Program-made: the position numbers and the translations under genes
From: Geosiphon pyriformis
Taxonomy: Eukaryota; Glomeromycota; Glomeromycetes; Archaeosporales; Geosiphonaceae
Assembly (NCBI GenBank): GCA_016748015.1
Contig: JAAOMT010000036.1
Span: 114,950 to 131,163 of the forward strand
Length of the DNA: 16,214 nt
Direction of reading: 5' to 3'
The notes under the pieces: generated by a model
Databases searched by the model: none
What the model was told of the DNA's origin: nothing
Seen by the model: the letters and a program-made list of their open reading frames with translations, nothing else
Part shown: positions 9,054 through 16,214 of the stretch, piece after piece
How the letters are laid out: each line of letters begins with the position of its first letter
Position numbering within the stretch: position 1 is the first letter of the stretch

Positions 9054-10538
9054 ATGGAAAACAAAGAAATTAAAAGAACTCGTCCAGAAACACATGATAG
9101 CAATGAGTCTAAAGTATATCAGAGTAGCAGCGTTAACTACAATAACTGCGCTGCATGCCGGTTCATATTTTTTGAAAAACTTTACCGTGACTTTTCAAGT
9201 GGAAATAAAGTAGTTGATGAAGAATCCAATCTATATTCCACCTAATCAGTCTATGGTAGAGTTTCATATTATGAATGGGTTCCATGGGAGCGTTTTTCGA
9301 ATATTAATAAAATTGCTAGAGGAGAGTTAGGTATAATTTATAAAGCATTATGGATTGATGAATTAATTAAAGAAAATAGTATAAAACATTATGGTTCAAT
9401 GGAATATGAAAGATAGGGAGAAATCGAAGTAGCAATAAAACTTATAAAAATGAACAGTTGAAAGTGTTTAAAGAGGTAAACAAAGTATTATTATTATTTA
9501 TATTTATATTTAATTAATTTATATCTACCTATTATTTATTTATTTACTGTATATTACCATTTATTTATATTCTATTATATAGTTAAATATTCACAGAGCA
9601 ATGTTAATTAATAACTTTAACTCTTCAAGTTATTTTATCTCTTATATATATGGGATTACGCAAAACGCTGAAACACTCGAGTATAGAATTGTGATGGAGT
9701 TTGCCAGACATGGAGACATGCGAAAATATTTATCCACAAATTTTCATTCCAAAAGTTGGTTGAGTAAATTAAAAATCGCGGGTTCTATAGCTGATGGACT
9801 TAGACATATTCATTCTTTTTGTATGGTTCATCGTGACCTACGCTCGGGCAACATCCTACAATTTAACCCTCGTAGGGTATATATTGGAGGCCTTGGATTA
9901 TGTCAACCAATAAAAAATGAAGCAAAAACAACAACAGGAAAAGACACGAAGGAAGAAAATTTATATGGAGTGATTCCATACATTCCACCAGAAGTTTTAA
10001 TAGGAGAAAATTTTACTTTGGCTGGTGATATTTATAGTTATGGAATGTTATTATGGGAATTAGCAACAGGAAAGCCTCCCTTTTATGATCGTGATCATGA
10101 TCAAATTCTTATAATGACTATTTTAGATGAGGCTAACCTAAGATTACCTTCCCACTTATTCCACCTTGTATTGTCGAAATAATTGTAAAGTGTTAGGATC
10201 CTAATCCTAAGAATCGTCCTACTGTGGAAGAAGTTGCAAATAAGTTGTGGAAACTTTACAATATGTATAGTTTGTTTAGATATAAGAATTCTACAGATGA
10301 GGAGTTTATAGATGAGGAGTTTTCATATGAAGAGCCTAAAACTGTAAGTCTTCAGTTTCTAGAATCAGATAAATACGTAAGAGAAATGGCAGAAAGTGAC
10401 GACTCAACGACAACAAATCAATCAACGACAACAACAACAACTCGCATTCTTCAAGGAGCAGTTTATACAAGTCGTGTTTTAACTTTGCAAATGATTGATT
10501 TTTCTAAAGGTTATTTTATCTATTTTTATATTGATTAA
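9054..10538 (+). pseudogene. Decayed tyrosine-kinase-like protein kinase, two exons
   Basis: A relic of the kinase family that is greatly expanded in arbuscular-mycorrhizal fungi. Start: ATG 9054 (MENKEIKRTRPETHDSNE). A CAAC remnant and FSSGNKVVDE recall the family's Cys-rich leader. The kinase domain begins near 9294. The glycine loop ARGELGIIYKA (from 9315) lacks one family glycine. The VAIK lysine is at 9438-9440. After the intron come VMEFARHGDMRKYL (hinge), HRDLRSGNIL (HRD at 9829-9837) and IGGLGLCQP, where DFG Asp is replaced by Gly (GGC 9889-9891). Then follow IPPEVL in place of APE and GDIYSYGMLLWELATGKPPF. Lesions: TAA 9243-9245, TAG 9414-9416, a one-base frameshift around 9453-9460 (exposing TGA at 9459), a one-base loss near 10150-10160, and TAG at 10194-10196 where family members have Trp in KCW. 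The C-terminal subdomain (DPNPKNRPTVEEV) and a Thr-rich tail continue to TAA 10538. Catalysis is very unlikely. A transcribed pseudokinase fragment (9583-10182) cannot be excluded. Confidence 0.88.
9476..9582 (+). other. Intron remnant in the kinase pseudogene, 107 nt
   Basis: The donor GTAAAC at 9476 follows the codons for LKVFKE. The acceptor TATATAG ends at 9582. Joining the two sides in phase 0 gives KE-LNIHRAMLI, which matches the usual family sequence (a glutamate-ended segment followed by hydrophobic-x-x-HR) across the junction. This shows the locus descends from a genomic intron-containing gene, not from a processed retrocopy. Confidence 0.75.
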
Positions 10539-10769
10539 TTCTTTTATTTAATTATTATACAGTATATTAAAATTTTACATTTAATTTACATTACTATTTT
10601 AAAAGAATTAGTGTTTCTCCCTAAAGGTAAGAACAAAATTTAAATATAATTTTATGGTTATTCTATTGTTTAACACTTATTTATTTTGCTATATAACATA
10701 TTTAGATGAGTCTTAATGAATTTAATATTAATTGATTTCCTTCATTCCCATTTGTAATAACCATGTTAA

Positions 10770-11350
10770 ACTCTAATATCACTTAGTGGATCTTTTCATA
10801 AAGGATATTATTTAGAATTCCTAGTTGCCGCCGATAAGCTCATCTTGGAAAAATCCAGCCTGAAGACTGCGTAATTGGACACCTGGGAAGTTGCTAAATG
10901 CAAACTTTGAAGTCTTTAAGAAATCAATTAAAGGACTTCTATCTTTAATCTGGTTCTTGACAAAATTAAACCGTTTGCAAGAAATTTATCCAGAACTTTA
11001 TACGAAGATATTTTATATCATCTTATACCAGGGCGTCATCAAAAGTCTTTCAATGCTTAGCCATTCAGATGAATTGCTTCAATCGCACAATATGACGCAA
11101 CTTGACCATTGGATTTAGGGCAAAGACAAGAATATTCCTTTTCAAAACCAGGTTGAATATTTTTTAATTTGTTACTTGGGGGCAGTCAAGACAGATTTAG
11201 TATAGCCGATTTTCATCGATTATGCGATAATAAAGGAACAACAATTAGTATTGTCAAAGTGAAAGAAACTGGTCAATTAATTAGCGGGTATACCTCAGTA
11301 TCTTGGCATTCTCGGGTTATTGGATAGATGGAGAAGGAAGTTTTATATAA
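10770..11350 (+). pseudogene. Decayed BTB/BACK/TLDc-domain gene
   Basis: Pieces of one family appear in order but in alternating frames. 10812-10871: LEFLVAADKLILEKSSLKT, like the BTB-to-BACK junction, ended by TAA 10872-10874. 10876-10962: NWTPGKLLNANFEVFKKSI.. in another frame, like the BACK C-terminal segment. From about 10956: NLVLDKIKPFARNL and RTLYEDILYHLIPG, the linker that precedes TLDc, ended by TAG 11058-11060. About 11100: LDHWI, TAG, GKDKNIPF, corresponding to the start of TLDc. 11163-11324: FNLLLGGSQDRFS, ADFHRLCDNKGTTISIVKVK and GYTSVSWHS, the TLDc core. Then TAG 11325-11327 and, one frame over, YWIDGEGSFI. About 60 residues of BACK are missing near 10872. Such proteins are very numerous in Rhizophagus-type genomes; BTB proteins often act as Cullin-3 adaptors and TLDc is linked to oxidative-stress responses in animals, but this copy cannot make either. 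It lies 230 nt after the kinase relic on the same strand. Confidence 0.8.
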
Positions 11351-11968
11351 TCCAATAATAACCTATTGTTCTAATTAAATAGAAAATAATTTAGAATATT
11401 TTGTTTTTTATCTTATATTACATTATTACAAGCATACAATAAAGTAATTTCAAATATTTTTGCTGCAATATTAAGCTTTTAAAAAATTGACTAATAATTC
11501 TTTTTTCTCTACTTATTTAGTAATGCTCATCAAAAATAAGAAGAGCAAGCATATTGTGTTTTTTCCAGTTTCAAATATTATACTATCTTCATTTAAATTC
11601 TTTAAAATTATTAATAAGAAATTTAGAAAGGTATAAACAAAAACTTGAATATTTACATAATCAATTTATTTTTATGGTTGAAATTTTTTTTCTGATAATT
11701 AAATTTATTTATATTAATTATATCTTAGCCACTAATATTATATTTAACACTTTATTTTTAAAATTTTTAATTTGGTTATTTGATTTTTTTATTAATTATG
11801 ATAAAAAGTTGTTTAAATGAATTTAAAAATTTTTGATATAATCAACCATATGTTAAATATAAAATTATTAATATTAATTGGTTTTGTTAAAATTTTTTTT
11901 TTACCATTTTTAACAAGTATAGTCTAATCATTATTTAATATAATACAGCCATAACAAGCTCTAAATTA

Positions 11969-12003
11969 TGTATAGTTTATGCACTTTTTACATGTAACCA
12001 GCC
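11969..12003 (+). repeat. Dispersed motif, copy B
   Basis: Contains ACATGTAACCAGCC at 11990-12003 and is the partner of 5999-6034. Its position is at the left edge of the C-over-G block and it overlaps the first codons of the open frame at 11979. Confidence 0.45.
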
Positions 12004-12344
12004 ATTTAAGTCAGTCAAAACTAAACTATGTTGAATTTATAAAAGAAAATTTACTTAAAACAGTTATCTTTTGCAAAATTACATTCAAAATATTACTATC
12101 AAAAACCAAACTAGTCAATTATTTAACAGTTATATTTGTATTAAACTTAATTTTTAAGAAAGTTTTTAAAACATTATTATTTATATTTTATTTTATTTTA
12201 AAACTAATTACATTTTTATTCAAATTATTAACAATTCGATTAAAAATATCAATTTGTTTTCTATTACAAAAACTTTTTTTAATCTCAAATTTAATAGCAA
12301 ATAAAATGTTTACCAACTTTGAAATAAAAACAACCAAAAAATAA
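11979..12344 (+). CDS. Unrecognised 121-codon open frame in AT-rich DNA, doubtful
   Basis: ATG 11979 to TAA 12344. I do not recognise the protein. It starts MHFLHVTSHLSQSK, becomes basic, and then has two or three hydrophobic stretches (about residues 46-62, 66-86 and 90-108) separated by lysines, so it could look membrane-associated. Leu, Ile, Phe and Lys dominate, as AT-rich codons would give. In such AT-rich sequence stop codons are frequent, so 121 codons without one is longer than I would expect by chance, but the local shortage of G on this strand lowers the frequency of TAG and TGA. The minus strand is also open over 12188-12409. There is no intron, promoter or homologous neighbour to support it. 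Confidence 0.18.
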   Translation: MHFLHVTSHLSQSKLNYVEFIKENLLKTVIFCKITFKILLSKTKLVNYLTVIFVLNLIFKKVFKTLLFIFYFILKLITFLFKLLTIRLKISICFLLQKLFLISNLIANKMFTNFEIKTTKK

Positions 12345-15019
12345 ATAAACTTAATAATAGATTTAATTACTAAAGTCAACTTTACCAATTCAAATTTTAA
12401 AAAAACCAACTACAAGTTAATAGCAGCAGCAAAAAAATTAATTTTTACATATAATTTTATATTAGTAAACTAATTTTTAAAAGTTTTAAAATTTAGCACA
12501 AACTTAAATTTTTTTAAAAGCTAAAAATAATAATAGCATATTTTAACTGCTAAGCAAAATCTGAAAAATTAAAAACAAAAAAAATGTAATTATAGACTTA
12601 AAAAACCAAATCACTAATTTCAAAAACAATACAGCCAAAAAAAAATTAATTGACTTGGTATTAAAACTAGTTTTTAAAATAGTAATTTTTTTCAATAAAA
12701 AAAAATCTTAATATTGTTTTTTTTTACAAAAACTAATCAATAAACCAAAGCAGTATTTAAAAACACTTAAAACTTAAAATACACAATACTATATTATTAT
12801 TGAACAGAAAATTTCAATTTAATATTAATATTATTTATAATAATCTTTAAAAAAACATTATAAAAAACAATACTAAATACAGAAATTACAAAAAACTTTG
12901 CAATTTTAAAAGTAATAAACAATATAATTTCGCCAAATTAAATTGAATACTATTAAAATTAGCAGCATTTTTAAAAAACAAAATAATTTGGTAATTATTT
13001 AATTAGTTGAATTTTTAAAATTAAATAATTCAATAAATTAATTAGTAAAATTTATGTATAATAATATATTTTGTTTTGTTTCTAAAATTTAGTATATATT
13101 AAGCAATTTAGCTGTATATTAATTAAAATTAACTTTGGTAAATATATTGCTATTGTTATTATTTTAATAATAATAAAAGTTATTATTTATAGCCAAATTT
13201 AGATTGAGTATTATAATTAATACAGCTACTACAAAATTGATGTAAATATTAAAAAAACCAAATAAAATTAACGTTTTAGTTCTTATAAAAGAAAAAACAA
13301 ACTTTAAAATAAAGATGTTACTTTAAGAAACATTAAGTAAAATATTTTTCTGTAGTATTTTAAAAAAAAGTAGTTTCTTTATTTTTTTAACTTTTTTAAT
13401 TATTTAAGCAAAAATAGTATTTTTGTTACTGGTTTACTATTAAAAAATTTTGAATTCTTTATAATAATAATAATTACATTAAAACTGGTTTTAGTTGGTT
13501 GTTTAAAAAAAACTTTGAATAAATAAAAACTCTAATTTAAAGCCCAAAATAATTTTTTATTAATAATTAAAACCTGTTTTGTGTTTTTATTATTTAAGAA
13601 AAACACTTTAAAAAAATATTGTCTAATTGTTTTTATTTTCAATAAAGATTTCCAAGTAAATATGTTTAATAATAACTGTTTATTTTACAAAAAATAATAT
13701 TAGAAACCTAAAGTCATAATAAGTGTTATTTTTATTAAAAAAACCAATTTTAAGCAAAAGAAATTATTTAAATTAACAATATTTTAATAAAAATATTTTA
13801 ATCAAACAACAATGTTTTATTAATAGTTAAAAAATTTGAAATATAAAAACTTGTAAGAATTTATTTATGTTTTTTTATTTAAATAAAATATTAAAAAAAG
13901 AGCAGTAATTAATAATAACTAAAATAATTATTTGTAATAATAGTATTTTGCAAAAATTTTAATTAATTTGAACAATAATAATATTTTTTTTAATATATTA
14001 AAATTCATAATTAAAAAACTATTAATTGCAAATTGGTTGGCCAATTAACTAAATATATCTTAATATATAGTTGTGTTTAATAAACAATAACAAATTTATT
14101 ATTAATCTGTAAACAATTAATAAACATAAATAATATTTTGTTTAATAATTTTTTAACACAGTAAACATTAATAGTTTGAATATAAAAACAATAATATTGT
14201 ATAATTTTATCAATTTTATCAATTTTAAAAATATAAATATTGTTGCTGTTTTAATATAAATAAATTCCAAATATCTACTAAATAACAAAATTTTATTATA
14301 TTTTTTTAAAAAGTTTTTTGTAAATTAATTGAAATTAGAATAAATAATTATCATAAAACACATATTTAATAAATACTATTAAAAAATATATATATTTATT
14401 AACTCAAAACAATTATTAAAAATTAAAGCCACAATATAACTATTATATCATCTTTTTTGTAGTTTAAAGCTATTAAATTTAGCATATAGTTAAAAAAGTA
14501 GAAAGCTATTTATAAAATTAAAATTAAAAAAAATCTTTTTTGGACTTTTATATTAAATACTTATAATTTTTTAAAAAAATAATACCGATAAACAATATTA
14601 TAATCAATTTTGATTTTAATAAGTGTTTTTTCAAGATCTTTTTAAATATCTAAAAAAAAAATTATAAATAATTACATTTAATTTTTATAAAGCTGTAAAA
14701 AAGTATTTATATATTAATTAATTTAAGCTCTTTTGAATTTTTTTTATTATCAAATTAAAATTAGGTTGAAAAGTAAAAAACTTGCTTTTGTAATTTATTA
14801 CATAAAAAACTGTTAAAAATAATCCATGTTTGTTATTAAATTAATTCAATTTATATTGCTGTTAGTTATTTTTTTTGTTATCTATTAACATATTACTTTA
14901 ATTTGTAAATTAAAAATAATATTTTTTATTACATGAGCAATTATACATTTTTTTTATAAAAACAAAAATTGATTTTATTGTTTATCTTTAAATATGGAAT
15001 CGTATAATTTTTTAATAAA

Positions 15020-15139
15020 CTTTAATCTATATTTATCTTTAATTTAACTTGTATTACCTATACTTTTACATTGAATTTTAATATAATGTGTGACTAGTAA
15101 ACTTGAATCCATATTTTTATCTTTAGTTTTACTAATTTA
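15020..15139 (+). repeat. Degenerate direct repeat, about 86 nt apart
   Basis: AATCTATATTTATCTTTAAT at 15020 and AATCCATATTTTTATCTTTA at 15106 begin two similar stretches of about 28-33 nt. Nearby, GCTTAGGAAAAATTTA (about 15163) is echoed by a GCTTAGAATATATTA-like sequence (about 15277). The pattern suggests old tandem duplication in AT-rich DNA. Confidence 0.4.
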
Positions 15140-15517
15140 TCTATATTTTTATATGGAATTTTGCTTAGGAAAAATTTATCTTATTCAACTAATAATTATA
15201 AATATATTAGGAATTTTATACAGTAGAATATAAATTAAATATGTATAAGAAATACAAAATTTCCATTTGGTATTTGCTTAGAATATATTAAAAATTTATA
15301 GATTACATATGTAATAAATAAAATATAAACAGAAAACTATAATGTATATTAAGAATATATTTATAGCTATAAGGAATTTTTAAATTCTATATAATAGTTC
15401 TATATGTATTTTTATAAGAAATACATGCGATTTTATATGAAATTAAATTTTTCTGTAAAATTCTAATGTATTTTTTGTATAAAGTTTTTATAATGTAATA
15501 ACTTAATAATAATAATA

Positions 15518-15573
15518 TTTTTAACTATTATTGACAGCTTTAACTATTGACAAGAGTTTTTACTATTGATATT
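15518..15573 (+). repeat. Three imperfect tandem units around TTAACTATTGACA
   Basis: Units of about 17-20 nt start at roughly 15518, 15539 and 15557 and share TT(A)ACTATT(ATT)GA. Each differs by small insertions or substitutions. No gene is adjacent, and a regulatory role cannot be argued. Confidence 0.4.
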
Positions 15574-15886
15574 TTGACATATTTTTTTAAATTGAAAAAT
15601 ATAGTTAATACTGAAAATAAAACCTCAAAGTTAGCTTCAAGATTTTGCTATGATTTCAATAAGATATTATAATTATTGAAATTAGGAATTAAAAGGAACA
15701 TTTTTGTGCTGTAAATATCTGACCTGTAAGTATTGAACTTTCTTGATTTTCATAAAAAGAAATTGTCCCAATTTTTTAAAAGGCTCAAATCTCGGGGGCT
15801 CAATCTATTTTGATATCGAGCCTTTTATTTATCTATTTCAACTTCTTTCTAAAGATTTAGAAATTACACAGCAATTTGAAAACCTA

Positions 15887-16214
15887 CAGAGGGTGTCCAA
15901 AAGTTTCCGAACAAGATTTTATTTAACAATAATATTTATTTTTTTATAAAATAAAACAAAATAAACAACATATTTATAATTTTATAGTAATTTTCTAAAT
16001 TTTCTATTAAGCTTTTAATACTTTGTTGGTCCTCCTTGTGCTATAATTACTGCTTGAATACGTCGTGGCATACTATCAACTAATTTTATAATCGTTGATT
16101 TAGGAATTGCTTTCCAAGCTTCTTTAACATACTTATCAAGTTTTTTAAGAGTAGTTGGCGGTTTTTCTTTTTTACGAATATTACATTTTACTATAGCCCA
16201 TAAATTTTCAATTG
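15887..16214 (-). mobile_element. Second Tc1-type transposon, left end only (cut by window edge)
   Basis: TA at 15885-15886 is followed by CAGAGGGTGTCCAAAAG and then TTTCCGAAC, a typical Tc1/mariner terminal repeat. The minus-strand transposase stop lies 128 nt inside, a spacing comparable to the 108 nt in the first element. The terminal sequence and the transposase C-terminus both differ from the first element, so this is a different family. The other end, the target duplication and the rest of the gene lie beyond 16214. Confidence 0.8.
16015..16214 (-). CDS. Tc1-type transposase, C-terminal 65 residues (partial)
   Basis: Read on the minus strand, the frame is open from the window edge to TAA at 16017-16015 with no break. 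It starts IENLWAIVK, the segment that carries the final glutamate of the DDE triad (usually NPIENLW), and ends with VDSMPRRIQAV and GGPTKY, the usual Tc1 ending. The first element ends VDSMPQRIEAV and GGSTHY, so the two are related but clearly distinct. The catalytic aspartates and the DNA-binding domain are outside the window, so whether the copy is intact cannot be judged; the visible part has no lesion. Confidence 0.85.
   Translation of the reverse strand, partial: IENLWAIVKCNIRKKEKPPTTLKKLDKYVKEAWKAIPKSTIIKLVDSMPRRIQAVIIAQGGPTKY

Larger units (their letters stand above)
11351..15884. other. Extremely AT-rich desert
   Basis: About 4.5 kb with very low G+C (roughly 15% in several lines counted by eye) and only about six CpG sites seen between 12001 and 15700. 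No protein similarity was recognised. The open frame at 11554-11820 starts at TTG, follows a splice-acceptor-like TTTTTTCCAG and is Leu/Ile/Phe-rich; it is probably chance. Between about 12060 and 12960 the plus strand has far more C than G (for example 11 versus 3 in 12061-12120, 10 versus 2 in 12361-12420). Degenerate repeats lie at 15020-15139 and 15518-15573. From about 15690 to 15884 the DNA is less AT-rich but still has no recognisable gene. Confidence 0.55.

Noticed and set aside
11554-11820. 88-codon hydrophobic frame after a TTTTTTCCAG acceptor-like site
   Set aside because: TTG start, no donor partner or homologous exon seen, and a length that chance could give in this composition.
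14031-14050. AATTGG-TTGG-CCAATT inverted repeat
   Set aside because: The arms are only 6 nt and common in AT-rich sequence; there is nothing nearby to give it a role.
15743-15949. 68-codon frame beside the second transposon
   Set aside because: TTG start, and it runs across the transposon boundary at 15887, so it cannot be an ancestral gene.

Overview
The window looks like nuclear DNA of a fungus, most probably an arbuscular-mycorrhizal one (Glomeromycotina, Rhizophagus-like). It is very AT-rich, with short GT..AG introns and long simple repeats. It holds relics of two gene families that are hugely expanded in those fungi: tyrosine-kinase-like protein kinases whose catalytic loop reads HRDLxSGNIL, and BTB/BACK/TLDc proteins. 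Two different Tc1-type transposons are also present. The assignment rests on remembered family features, not on a database search.

Layout. 1-951: gene-free flank. 1028-1167: an uninterrupted 140-nt pyrimidine tract directly upstream of the only gene that looks intact. 1174-2796 (+): F-box/Kelch-repeat protein, 540 codons unspliced or 516 if a consensus 72-nt in-frame intron (1955-2026) is removed. 2797-4656: gene-free spacer with three small repeats. 4659-5932: complete Tc1-type element with TA target duplication, short degenerate terminal inverted repeats and a minus-strand DD34E transposase broken by one in-frame TGA. 5935-9053: AT-rich gene-free DNA with a 101-nt TTA microsatellite. 9054-10538 (+): decayed two-exon protein kinase (several stops, two frameshifts, DFG aspartate replaced by glycine). 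10770-11350 (+): decayed BTB/BACK/TLDc gene. 11351-15884: extremely AT-rich DNA with degenerate repeats and one unexplained 121-codon open frame. 15887-16214: terminal inverted repeat and transposase 3' end of a second, different Tc1-type element, cut by the window edge.

The genes do not form a pathway. The picture is one probably functional F-box/Kelch gene (a likely substrate-recognition subunit of an SCF-type ubiquitin ligase) beside a transposon- and pseudogene-rich region. I did not find a convincing new multi-gene system. The points most worth a second look are the in-frame intron of the Kelch gene, the pyrimidine tract at its start, the kinase with a kept HRD but lost DFG Asp, the one-stop transposase, and a shared 36-nt motif at the edges of the two AT-rich deserts.
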